Of a stretch of DNA of 49,376 nt, positions 41,562 to 49,376 are shown piece by piece. Both the position numbers and the translations under genes were made by a program. Origin of the DNA: Nitrosopumilus sp. (lineage in GTDB: Archaea > Thermoproteota > Nitrososphaeria > Nitrososphaerales > Nitrosopumilaceae); contig NZ_JAILWA010000010.1 in NCBI RefSeq assembly GCF_025699255.1, forward strand, positions 1 through 49,376, given 5' to 3'. The notes below the pieces were generated by a model. The model did not search any database and had not been told where the DNA came from. It worked only from the letters and a program-made list of their open reading frames with translations. The first letter of the stretch is position 1; the number at the start of each line of letters is the position of its first letter.

Positions 41562-42146
41562 TTAATTAATTCTAGTCCAGTTAACGCCAAATGAAGATTT
41601 ACGCATAAAATAGACCAAACCAAGTATAGAAAGTCCTAAAATTAAAACAGGATATGTTCCAAATTCTGGGATAACATTAGTGCCCATAATTTCTATGTGC
41701 TTTGTATCTTCAGAAATAATCATTCCAATTACATATCCATCAGGCATTTTCATCAAGTCATATCCAGTATCTACACCATCAATGAAAAGTTGGTATTGTT
41801 CTTTATCAGCAGCTAGAACTTCAAAAGGAATCCTTAACCAAAAATCAGTTTTTTTAGGAATATCTTCAAAAACAACTTCAATTGACTTTCTTTCTTGATT
41901 GATAGTCAGTTCTTTAACTGTTGGATCTGCTAAAATATCACTCATTGAATCATCCATACTTCCATGATAACCATAGTAAATAGAATAAGTAACATCATCA
42001 AATTCAAATTCAGCTTTTTCAGCCTCTAGTTGAGAAATATCAAGATATTGTGCATGTGCTTCAGGATTAAAGACATGTTCAGCAAAAGCAAGAGTAGACA
42101 TAGGAATAATCAAAAGAATAAAGAAAACAGATAATGTTTTAATCAC
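41562..42146 (-). CDS. Exported PEFG-CTERM protein
   Basis: 194 residues from GTG. The longer frame starting at 42194 adds 16 residues, but the TATA-like TTATATTT lies between the two starts, about 25 bases before GTG. An N-terminal signal peptide (VIKTLSVFFILLIIPMSTLAFA) precedes a beta-rich domain. At the C terminus, PEFG is followed by a hydrophobic helix, YPVLILGLSILGLVYFM, and RKS, then a short polar tail. That is the PEFG-CTERM sorting signal of archaeosortase substrates in Thaumarchaeota. No archaeosortase gene is in this window. The passenger function is unknown. Confidence 0.88.
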   Translation of the reverse strand: MIKTLSVFFILLIIPMSTLAFAEHVFNPEAHAQYLDISQLEAEKAEFEFDDVTYSIYYGYHGSMDDSMSDILADPTVKELTINQERKSIEVVFEDIPKKTDFWLRIPFEVLAADKEQYQLFIDGVDTGYDLMKMPDGYVIGMIISEDTKHIEIMGTNVIPEFGTYPVLILGLSILGLVYFMRKSSFGVNWTRIN

Positions 42147-42270
42147 AAGCAAACAGTAAGCTTTCTCAAATATAATTAAAATGCAAATTCTCAATCATGA
42201 CTATGTACACATCAATTTTTGCTATTAATTCATCCCTAATACTTTTAAGAAAAAAATTCAAACTATATCA

Positions 42271-43260
42271 GTGAATCATAATCAAAAGAAAGTGATTTTT
42301 GTTTTATTTTTTTCAATTTTAGTTTTTACAGTGGGCTTTCCAGTAAATGCAGAAGTAGATTCACCTAGAAAGCAAATGGAGAAAGGCATTCTGCCTCAAG
42401 ATGTAATATGTAAAACAGGTTTAGAATTGGTTATCAGAATTAACGGAAATGCTGCCTGTGTAAAACCAGAAACTGCAGAAAAAATGGAAAAAATAGGCGT
42501 ATTGTTACCTGCAATAAAATTTACAGATTTAGTAAAAGAGTTAAAATCTGTTCCAGCATCAGATAAAGAAATTACAACAGTTCCAGCATCATCCATGTCA
42601 ATTGTGAATTTCTATATCACAGATCAAGATTTGAACACAGCACACAATGGTGTTGAAGTGATATCAACTCAAGGATTGTTTGAAATTACTATTAATGGCA
42701 TTTCAATTAATGCACCTGAAAAAATGATTGAAACAGGTCCAAACACAGGAGAATTTTACGTAAAACTAGAATTACCTGAAACAATAGATGGAAAACCACT
42801 CAGCCAACAAGATATTGTCGTAATCAAATATTTGGATGAATCAGATAGTTCAGGAGATAAAAGAATTCTTACAAAATCAGTTCCACTAACAAAGACTTTT
42901 GCTAAAGTTGAATCATCAGGAGGAGGATCTCGAATCGGTCATGAATTTACTTTGAGAATTTATGAACCTGATGCAAATAGAGATTCTAAAGACGAAGATA
43001 AGATTCCACTTAGTTCATTTGAATATCGTGGAGATGGAGGAATAAGAACCACTTTGGCCAACCCAAAATTTGATGCAAACTCTGCATTTCTAATAGAAAC
43101 AGGGCCCAATACCAACGTGTTTGAAGTTCAAATTAAAATTCCAAGGCAATTAGACGGAAAAACAATCCACATAGGAGATGCGTATGAAATTAGATACGTC
43201 GATACCAGTACACCATCTGGAACTAATGAGAAAATTATTTTGAAAGGTAGAATCGGATAG
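42271..43260 (+). CDS. Secreted protein with duplicated beta domain
   Basis: 329 residues, GTG start, signal peptide with core VIFVLFFSILVFTVGFPVNA. An N-terminal segment with two cysteines (DVICKTGLELVIRINGNAACV) is followed by a tandem of two similar domains of about 100 residues. Each has ETGPNTGEFYVKLELPETIDGKP or LIETGPNTNVFEVQIKIPRQLDGKT and then a VIKYLDESD or IRYVDTSTP segment. The pattern recurs in surface and S-layer-like proteins of this lineage as I recall. Structural or adhesive function is likely; no enzymatic residues stand out. Confidence 0.78.
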   Translation: MNHNQKKVIFVLFFSILVFTVGFPVNAEVDSPRKQMEKGILPQDVICKTGLELVIRINGNAACVKPETAEKMEKIGVLLPAIKFTDLVKELKSVPASDKEITTVPASSMSIVNFYITDQDLNTAHNGVEVISTQGLFEITINGISINAPEKMIETGPNTGEFYVKLELPETIDGKPLSQQDIVVIKYLDESDSSGDKRILTKSVPLTKTFAKVESSGGGSRIGHEFTLRIYEPDANRDSKDEDKIPLSSFEYRGDGGIRTTLANPKFDANSAFLIETGPNTNVFEVQIKIPRQLDGKTIHIGDAYEIRYVDTSTPSGTNEKIILKGRIG

Positions 43261-43333
43261 AAGATTTTTTGGATCAGTTTTGTCAAAGTTCAACATAACC
43301 TAAAGATTTTATTCAAACCTACAAAGTATTGTT

Positions 43334-44170
43334 GTGCTCAATACAGTATACAAAGATGCAATAATCAATAGAGAAAAAATGCTCTCAATCCTAAAAGGGC
43401 CAAAATTCGACCAGATTTTACAAAAAGCACGTGATAATTGGGTTGAATTCACGCCTACAAAAGAAGAAGTGGTAACTGCAGGAATTGATAGTAGTTTCAA
43501 CAATACAAAATTTCAAGGAATTGAGCTTTGGGCTACAACTGCGGTTTCAATAAAATCAGATGGAGAGATCTTAGTTGATTTACACAAATCAGGATTAGGT
43601 TCTGCAGAAGATATTTCAAGTATTGCCAGTAAAATGGAGATAGAAGCATGTGAAAAAACAGTAGACCAGGTAGACATGGTACTAATGGATGGGTCATTAC
43701 ATTCTCAATTAATGACAAGACAAGCAAATCTAGGTTCAACAATTGTAAGAATAATGAAAAAGAAAAACAATGTAATTTTTATTGCAAAGACATCAAATAC
43801 AAAAAAACAATTTGAAAATTTTGGATCTCTTGCAGGGGATATTTTCTATTACAATCATGTTACAAATAATCCAGGATTTAGTAAAATTTTTGTAGAAAAA
43901 AAATATGGTTCAGACAAAATTATCTCATCTACATTTGTTAGATTAAGTAACTCAACTCCAATAATAAAATTAGAATTTTTGGGAGAACAACACGATGAAT
44001 CAGAGATTAAAACAATTATGAATAAATTATACAAAACGAGTATTGGTGGATACCCATATGCTCTAAAGCTTGCACACAACAACTGTAAAATATCTGATAA
44101 AGAGCTTGGAAAGATGGTAAGTTTGTTAGGATTAAGTAATGAAATAGGTTCACGGGAGGTTCTAGGATGA
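43334..44170 (+). CDS. nurA: NurA 5'-3' nuclease
   Basis: 278 residues, GTG start with a TATA-like tract about 27 bases upstream. NurA nuclease motifs: D52 in AGIDSSFNNTKFQG and D119 in VLMDGSLHSQL, with the C-terminal YPYALKLAHNNCKIS that binds HerA in the family. It degrades the 5' strand at broken DNA ends together with HerA. It is the first gene of a four-gene operon and overlaps herA by 4 bases (ATGA). Confidence 0.93.
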   Translation: MLNTVYKDAIINREKMLSILKGPKFDQILQKARDNWVEFTPTKEEVVTAGIDSSFNNTKFQGIELWATTAVSIKSDGEILVDLHKSGLGSAEDISSIASKMEIEACEKTVDQVDMVLMDGSLHSQLMTRQANLGSTIVRIMKKKNNVIFIAKTSNTKKQFENFGSLAGDIFYYNHVTNNPGFSKIFVEKKYGSDKIISSTFVRLSNSTPIIKLEFLGEQHDESEIKTIMNKLYKTSIGGYPYALKLAHNNCKISDKELGKMVSLLGLSNEIGSREVLG

Positions 44171-45699
44171 GTTTAGGATTTGTCATAGGAGAATCAAAAC
44201 CAACATTTGTTACAGCAATAACCTCTAGAGCATTATCAGTTGGAGAATATATCAAAATCAGTTCAGATGAAGGGGAAATTTTAGGATTAGTTGAAAGATC
44301 AGCAGTATCAAGTGCAGCATTCACAGATGTCAAAAATTTTGATGAAGCATCAGAGAGTACAGAAATTGCAGAGTTGAATAAAAGAGACAAAACATTTACT
44401 GCAAATATTGGAATTTTGGGATTTTTGGAAAATCTAAGAAAAGGACAGTCAATAATACCTGCAATACCACCAATTCCAGGCACAGAAATTGCATTACCAA
44501 GCAAACAAGATCTTGAAGAAATATTCAGTCCCAAAAAAGAAGGATGGGTAAGCATAGGAAATCTTTTGCGAAACAAATCAATTGATGCCAAAGTGAATTT
44601 GGACAAAATAGTTTCAAGACACTTGGGAATTTTGGCAATGACAGGGATGGGTAAAAGTAACTTGGTCTCACTAGTTACAAAACAAATTTCAAAACTAAAA
44701 GGAACTGTAATAATATTTGATTATCATAATGATTATACAAGTCTAAACATTCCACGCATTAACGTCATTGATGCAAAAATTAATCCTAGACTATTAGATG
44801 CAGATCAACTATCAGAAGTACTTGAGATTAGAGATGGAGCAAATGTTCAACAAAGAGTCTTAAGAATGGCGTTTACAAAACATGTTAAAGAATCAAAAGA
44901 ATTTTGGACTAAATTAGAAAACGAAGTAGATTTTATTGTAAATTCGGAAGATAAAAAATTAAAAGAAATTAGAACATCAGCATATAGAGTTCAAGACATA
45001 ATTGAGGAAGCACAAAGAAGATATGAAGATATTTTAGATCCAGACATGGGAGATCCAATTAGTTTTATCAAAGAAGGTAGAACAAATATTCTAAATATTT
45101 CAGAATTATCAGAAAAACAAGCAAATGTTGCAGTTGCATTTTATCTTCAACAATTACTTAAAGATAGAAAAGATGCAAGTATTGCACGACATGGAAGAAC
45201 AAAGAGAGAGAGAAACTTCAGATTCAATTCACCAATTTTTGTCATAATTGAAGAAGCTCATGTCTTTATTCCAAAAGATCATGACACTAGTGCAAAATAC
45301 TGGGCTGCTAAAATAGCCAGAGAAGGACGAAAGTTTGGTTTAGGACTAGGAGTTGTTTCACAGAGACCACGAAGCGTAGATCTTAATGTGTTGAGTCAGA
45401 TGGGGTCATTTGCAATTATGAAAATTATTCAAGAAGATGATCAAAGACAAATAGCCTCAGCCACAGAATCTACTAGTCGTGAATTAATCGCTCAATTGAC
45501 ATCATTAAACGTAGGAGATGCAGTGTTAGTAGGGCAATGGACTAACCTTCCATCCCTAGTTCATGTTGAAGAGGTTAAAGAGAAGATTATGGGAGCAGAT
45601 CAAAGTGCGGTAAATGCCTGGGCAAAAGCAGATAAAATGAAAGAAGTAGCAGTTGAATCAACTCAAGGATTAGTACAAAAAGATTTGTTATTAGACTAA
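44167..45699 (+). CDS. herA: HerA DNA translocase/helicase
   Basis: 510 residues. An N-terminal HAS-barrel (1-110) precedes a RecA-like ATPase: Walker A MTGMGKSN (159-166, K163), Walker B FVIIEEAHVFIP (E362/E363), and GVVSQRPRSVDLNVLSQMG as a conserved arginine-containing segment. HerA forms a hexamer that threads duplex DNA into NurA. The start overlaps nurA by 4 bases and the stop TAA shares its last A with the mre11 ATG, so the three are translationally coupled. Confidence 0.95.
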   Translation: MSLGFVIGESKPTFVTAITSRALSVGEYIKISSDEGEILGLVERSAVSSAAFTDVKNFDEASESTEIAELNKRDKTFTANIGILGFLENLRKGQSIIPAIPPIPGTEIALPSKQDLEEIFSPKKEGWVSIGNLLRNKSIDAKVNLDKIVSRHLGILAMTGMGKSNLVSLVTKQISKLKGTVIIFDYHNDYTSLNIPRINVIDAKINPRLLDADQLSEVLEIRDGANVQQRVLRMAFTKHVKESKEFWTKLENEVDFIVNSEDKKLKEIRTSAYRVQDIIEEAQRRYEDILDPDMGDPISFIKEGRTNILNISELSEKQANVAVAFYLQQLLKDRKDASIARHGRTKRERNFRFNSPIFVIIEEAHVFIPKDHDTSAKYWAAKIAREGRKFGLGLGVVSQRPRSVDLNVLSQMGSFAIMKIIQEDDQRQIASATESTSRELIAQLTSLNVGDAVLVGQWTNLPSLVHVEEVKEKIMGADQSAVNAWAKADKMKEVAVESTQGLVQKDLLLD

Positions 45700-46841
45700 T
45701 GTTATTTTCACATATTTCAGACACACATTTGGGGCTGGTACAATACGGTTCCGAAGAACGGGAACAGGATGTATACAATGTGTTTAATCAAGCAATAGAT
45801 ACATCGATTAATGATCATGTAGATTTTGTAATTTTTGCAGGAGATATTTTTCATGTTCCAAATCCTAACGGAACCGCAATTATACAAATGGCCAATGGGT
45901 TAAAGAGATTAAAACAAAACAATATTGATTCATTTTTTATTTTGGGTGAACATGATATTAGTAGAATCAGAACAACCCCAATCCCATATGTTTATCATAA
46001 TTTAGAATTTTCAAAATACATAGGCCAAGGAAAGCCAGTAGAGTATAAGAATATTTTATTAGCAGGGTTTGATAAGATAAGAAAAACAGAAATTTCACAA
46101 TACGAAGAAAAATTTGCAACAATAGATAAGATTGCAAAGGAACATTCAGGACACAAAATACTAGTTTTGCATCAAGGCATAACAGAATTTAACAAATTTG
46201 CAGGAGAATTGCAATCAACCGATTTACCAAAAAATTTCACATATTATGCAATGGGACATCTTCATGATACAGACATCAAACAATTTAATCACTTAAACGG
46301 ACCAATTGCATATCCAGGATCTATTGAGCTGACAACCAGTGAGGGGATTAAAGAAACAAAGAAGGGATTCTTTGAAGTAGACATTTCAGAAAAAGAGGCA
46401 ACACCAAATTGGATTGAGTTAGATACAAGACCACAGTTTTCATTTAAAACAGAATATCAAGAACTAACAAAAACCATTGATGAAATTTCTGAAAAGATTA
46501 CAGGTTTAACAAAAAAACCCATTGTGGAGATAAAAATCAATGGTGAAAATATTGAAACAGACAATATTCAGGCACAAATCTCGAGATTAAACTCCATTGC
46601 TTTGAGATGTTTTTGGAGAATCAATACAAGACAAGGGTCAGATTCTTCTGTATTTCTTGACAGACCAAATATCATCGATGAAGAAATGTATAGATTGTCA
46701 GTGGATGCCTTGGGTTCAGAACAAGCAGCTAGTTTTGCAATTAAAGAACTTCTTCCAGTTTTATCATCAGGAGAAATTAAAGAAGCCTCAGAAATCATCA
46801 TAGAAAATTTTCAAAAATTCAAAAAGGAGAAAAAGAAATGA
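45699..46841 (+). CDS. mre11: Mre11 nuclease, with Glu at the usual Asn metal-site position
   Basis: 380 residues. Phosphoesterase motifs: D8/H10 (ISDTHLG), D49 (FAGDIFH), G83-E84-H85-D86, H158 (LVLHQG), and H187/H189 (MGHLHD). Motif III is normally GNHD; the Asn at the same number (N84 in Pyrococcus furiosus) binds a metal ion. Here the codon GAA gives Glu instead. The chain is otherwise complete to the capping domain, and ends with a lysine-rich KKEKKK stretch. With Rad50 it processes double-strand breaks. It overlaps herA by 1 base and rad50 by 4. Confidence 0.94.
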   Translation: MLFSHISDTHLGLVQYGSEEREQDVYNVFNQAIDTSINDHVDFVIFAGDIFHVPNPNGTAIIQMANGLKRLKQNNIDSFFILGEHDISRIRTTPIPYVYHNLEFSKYIGQGKPVEYKNILLAGFDKIRKTEISQYEEKFATIDKIAKEHSGHKILVLHQGITEFNKFAGELQSTDLPKNFTYYAMGHLHDTDIKQFNHLNGPIAYPGSIELTTSEGIKETKKGFFEVDISEKEATPNWIELDTRPQFSFKTEYQELTKTIDEISEKITGLTKKPIVEIKINGENIETDNIQAQISRLNSIALRCFWRINTRQGSDSSVFLDRPNIIDEEMYRLSVDALGSEQAASFAIKELLPVLSSGEIKEASEIIIENFQKFKKEKKK

Positions 46842-48916
46842 TCACATCAATTGAGTTAGGAGATTTTCTTGCACATTCTAATACAAATTTAGATTTTGAT
46901 AATGGAGTAACAGTTTTTGTAGGACAGAATGGTGCAGGAAAATCAAGCATCATTGATGCAATTACATTTGCATTATTTGGACAACATACAAGAAAATCTA
47001 ACAAAGGCCTTATCAAGAGAGGTTCCAATCAAGGATTTGCACAAGTCAGTTTTTCAATTAATGGAAAAAACTACGAGGCAGTCAGAAAAATAGATAGCAA
47101 AGGAACTCTTTCAGCAAAATTTACTGAAATTGCAGGAGATGAAAGAATTGAGATAGCAGCAGGGGAAAGAAAGCAATTTGGGGAATCAATGACGCAAGAA
47201 GTTGAAAAAGCTATTGGTCTTGACTTTGAGAAATTAAAAGTGGCATCAATTGTGCAACAGGGCGAATTGAATGCAATTATTAATGCAAAACCTAAAGAAT
47301 TCAAAGAATTACTTAATGCAATAATAGGAATCGACAAGCTTGATGTAGCTTCAGAATCTATGAAAACTGTAAATAAAGAATTTCGTCAAAATGTCAAAGA
47401 AAAAGTAGGATATGATGATACACATATAGATATTTTATCAAGAGATTTAGAAAAACATCATAAAGAAATTGAAGATGCAACACCAAAGAAAAATCAATTG
47501 CAAGAACAACAAAGAAAATTGCAAGAAGAAGTTGAAGATTTAAGAAAAAAAGTAGAAGAAGAAGCTCCAAAAACTGAAAAAATTAACCAACTAGAATCCA
47601 GAAAAAAAGAACTCATAGAATATGCAAAAGATGCAATTCATGAAATTCAGCAAGAAATTAACGAAAATGAGCGTAAAATACGCGATTGTGAAGGATGTTT
47701 TGAGCCTGCAAAACTAAAAGAAGATTTTGAATCTAAAATTGAAAAAGTGGAACAGGCATTAGAAGACACATTAAATAAAATTCAAAATATGAAAAACCAA
47801 ACAGCATCTCTTAAAGAAAAACAATTACTTGCATCAAAATTACAATTAAAAGATCATAAATGCCCAGTTTGTGATTCAAAGGTAGAAAAACTAAACCCAC
47901 TTTTTCAAGAAGAACACCTGCACCAAGAATTAGAATCCCTACAAGAGCAAATTATTTCCAAAGAAAAAGAACATCAAATGTATAATCAAAAAAGAAAAGA
48001 ATTCTTAGAGAAATTACAATCTGCAAGAGATGCTGAAGCAACACTCAAAGCACATTCAATTAATTCCAAAGAAGAATTAGATAAAATTCAAGAAGAAGTA
48101 AAAACAAAAAAACAAAATATTCAAAAAATTCCAGCAACTGGGAGTACAAATTTAATTGAAATTTCACATATTGACTCACATGCAAAAATCATTTTTGAGA
48201 ACATTTCTGAATTGGAATTAGAAGTCAAGGGATTTGATGAACAAGAATTTTTGAATCTAAAACAAACCGTCAATCAAAAACAGATGGAACTTTCACAGAT
48301 TGATCAACAGATTGGAGCCATTTTGGAAAAAATATCCAAAGGAAGAGAGCAAATCAAGACTATTGAAAATGCAATAACAGAATTAAAAATAGTAAAAGAG
48401 TACGTTACAAATCTTGAAGAGATTCAAAATAATGTTTTTAGTAGAGACGGACCTGTAGCTACAAGCTTGAGATCATGGGCTCTTAATGCAATTTCAGCCA
48501 AAGCATCAGAATATTTAGCGCTACTCAATACAAAAATTCAGAGAATTCAACTTACAGAAAAAGCCAGAGATATTTCAATAATTTGTAATTCAAAAACAGA
48601 AGAATTGGATTTAGAGTCACTTAGCGGAGGAGAAAAAGTCAGTGTGGCATTATCTTTGAGATTAGGCATGGCAAGTCTTTTAGGAGCATCAAATCTGAAT
48701 TTGATGATACTAGACGAACCAACTACACATCTGGATGCTGAAAGAAAGAAATCACTGGTAGGAGTATTATCTCAACTATCAAATATTTCAAATTCTGAAA
48801 AACCAATGCAATTTCTCATAATTACGCATGATGCAGAGATATTTGAGGATTCCACGGTTGAACAAATTTACAAGTTTGAATCATCAGAGCAAGGAAGTAA
48901 AGTAACTACACTCTAG
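46838..48916 (+). CDS. rad50: Rad50 ATPase with short coiled coil and zinc hook
   Basis: 692 residues, about 190 shorter than Pyrococcus Rad50. Walker A GQNGAGKS (29-36); coiled coil from about 195; zinc hook CPVC (342-345); second coil; signature LSGGEKVSVALSLR (595-608); Walker B LMILDEPTTHLD (622-633). A second CxxC (C284-E-G-C287) lies in the first coil, 58 residues before the hook. It binds Mre11 and DNA, bridging ends through hook dimerisation. The shorter arms imply a shorter bridge. ATGA overlap with mre11. Its stop codon shares a CTAG with the convergent cupredoxin gene. Confidence 0.95.
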   Translation: MITSIELGDFLAHSNTNLDFDNGVTVFVGQNGAGKSSIIDAITFALFGQHTRKSNKGLIKRGSNQGFAQVSFSINGKNYEAVRKIDSKGTLSAKFTEIAGDERIEIAAGERKQFGESMTQEVEKAIGLDFEKLKVASIVQQGELNAIINAKPKEFKELLNAIIGIDKLDVASESMKTVNKEFRQNVKEKVGYDDTHIDILSRDLEKHHKEIEDATPKKNQLQEQQRKLQEEVEDLRKKVEEEAPKTEKINQLESRKKELIEYAKDAIHEIQQEINENERKIRDCEGCFEPAKLKEDFESKIEKVEQALEDTLNKIQNMKNQTASLKEKQLLASKLQLKDHKCPVCDSKVEKLNPLFQEEHLHQELESLQEQIISKEKEHQMYNQKRKEFLEKLQSARDAEATLKAHSINSKEELDKIQEEVKTKKQNIQKIPATGSTNLIEISHIDSHAKIIFENISELELEVKGFDEQEFLNLKQTVNQKQMELSQIDQQIGAILEKISKGREQIKTIENAITELKIVKEYVTNLEEIQNNVFSRDGPVATSLRSWALNAISAKASEYLALLNTKIQRIQLTEKARDISIICNSKTEELDLESLSGGEKVSVALSLRLGMASLLGASNLNLMILDEPTTHLDAERKKSLVGVLSQLSNISNSEKPMQFLIITHDAEIFEDSTVEQIYKFESSEQGSKVTTL

Positions 48917-49376
48917 TTTACAATTACAATACCAGTCATCCAAGGATGGACCATGCAAAAATAATCATAAGTTCCTGCTTCATCAAATGTAAATTCGTAA
49001 ACATCACCGGACATAAATAAACTAGAATCAAATACACCAGTCACTCCTGCAGTTACAGTGCCACTAGTTACTGTGTGTGCTGCAGAATCATCATTAATCC
49101 AAGATACAGTAGAACCTGTAGTTATGGTAACCTCATAAGGCAAATAACATTCGTTTGTTTCTTCACATCCAGGAACAGCAGATCCTGCAGGGATTGACAC
49201 TATTGCAGAGGAAGGTGTTGGTTCTGGTGTTGGTTCTGGTGTTGGTTCTGGTGTTGGTTCTGGTGTTGGTTCTGGTGTTGGTTCTGGTGTTGGTTCTGGT
49301 GTTGGTTCTGGTGTTGGTTCTGGTGTTGGTTCTGGTGTTGGTTCTGGTGTTGGTTCTGGTGTTGGTTCTGGTGTTG
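48913..49376 (-). CDS. Surface cupredoxin with Pro/Glu/Thr linker, 5' end beyond the window
   Basis: Only the C-terminal part is present. Reading toward the 3' end, a long linker of EPTP units (at least 13) leads into a plastocyanin-like domain with the type 1 copper ligands His (AAHTV) and Cys-x2-His-x2-Met (FCMVHPWM). A Cys pair lies just before the domain (GCEETNECYLPYE), probably a disulfide. No C-terminal membrane helix, so the anchor or export signal must be upstream. It closely resembles the cupredoxin domains of the protein at 30599-31693. It probably carries electrons outside the membrane on an extended stalk. Confidence 0.85.
   Translation of the reverse strand, partial: TPEPTPEPTPEPTPEPTPEPTPEPTPEPTPEPTPEPTPEPTPEPTPEPTPEPTPSSAIVSIPAGSAVPGCEETNECYLPYEVTITTGSTVSWINDDSAAHTVTSGTVTAGVTGVFDSSLFMSGDVYEFTFDEAGTYDYFCMVHPWMTGIVIVN
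49214..49376. repeat. Perfect 12-base tandem repeat running off the window
   Basis: Unit GGTGTTGGTTCT on the plus strand, repeated 13 times plus a partial copy with no substitution seen, to the last base of the window. On the minus strand it encodes the EPTP linker of the cupredoxin. Complete identity at the DNA level, including third positions, indicates recent expansion or continuing slippage or recombination. Confidence 0.95.

Noticed and set aside
49214..49376. CRISPR-like array
   Set aside because: The 12-base units are directly adjacent with no spacers and lie inside a reading frame.
1..49376. Mobile element, prophage or defence island
   Set aside because: No transposase, integrase, terminal repeats, restriction, toxin-antitoxin or Cas genes; base composition and gene density are even.

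Overview
The window looks like a piece of a marine ammonia-oxidising archaeon of the Nitrosopumilus type (Nitrososphaerota, formerly Thaumarchaeota). This rests on AT-rich DNA, an archaeal information-processing set (TBP, TFB, Rpo7, Spt4, aEF1B, Pth2, TruD, Cdc48, NurA-HerA-Mre11-Rad50), blue-copper membrane and surface proteins, a PEFG-CTERM sorting tail, and many leaderless genes (TATA box about 25-28 bases before ATG, GTG or TTG). I see no insertion sequence, integrase, prophage or CRISPR array. It reads as compact core chromosome with many small lineage-specific proteins.

Layout. 1-3650: the 3' end of a large surface protein, a membrane/cytoplasmic gene pair, a zinc microprotein and a secreted protein. 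3705-6037: soluble pyrophosphatase, a stand-alone zf-UBP protein and a tfb-tbp operon on the minus strand. 6246-11051: an M3 oligopeptidase, a candidate structured RNA, membrane proteins, pyruvoyl-dependent arginine decarboxylase and tRNA-Thr(TGT). 11120-16160: a membrane-anchored DsbA-like oxidoreductase, a DEAD-box helicase whose leader can form two competing hairpins, small unknown proteins, a second candidate structured RNA and a 30-residue membrane miniprotein with an operator-like palindrome. 16157-25413: a DUF255 thioredoxin-domain protein, an alcohol dehydrogenase, many small unknowns, TruD, a secreted beta-propeller and Pth2. 25480-29609: geranylgeranyl reductase, then the operon zinc ribbon / aEF1B / Cdc48 / small helical protein. 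29613-35719: heme o synthase, a membrane protein with two cupredoxin domains followed at once by a JAMM peptidase, small proteins, the membrane pyrophosphatase and a SprT-like metallopeptidase. 35811-42146: a C/D-box sRNA candidate, DUF359 dephospho-CoA kinase, Mrp, Rpo7-Spt4, the NAD genes nadC, nadA and nadX, and a PEFG-CTERM protein. 42271-49376: a secreted protein with a duplicated domain, the overlapping operon nurA-herA-mre11-rad50, and the 3' part of a surface cupredoxin with a long Pro/Glu/Thr repeat.

How the genes work together. Energy conversion is represented by the cupredoxins, heme o synthase and proton-pumping pyrophosphatase, with a soluble pyrophosphatase as well. NAD is made de novo from aspartate through aspartate dehydrogenase, quinolinate synthase and quinolinate phosphoribosyltransferase. 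CoA synthesis, Fe-S delivery, polyamine synthesis and archaeal lipid saturation each contribute a gene. Double-strand-break end resection is encoded as one operon. Genes are packed so tightly that five convergent pairs share their stop codons in a 4-base overlap.

Most worth a second look: the competing-hairpin leader of the RNA helicase; the two structured RNA candidates; Mre11 with Glu at the position of a metal-binding Asn; Rad50 with a second CxxC; the miniprotein with its operator-like palindrome; and the combination of a zf-UBP protein, a JAMM peptidase and Cdc48 in one region. All calls come from reading the sequence; no search was run.
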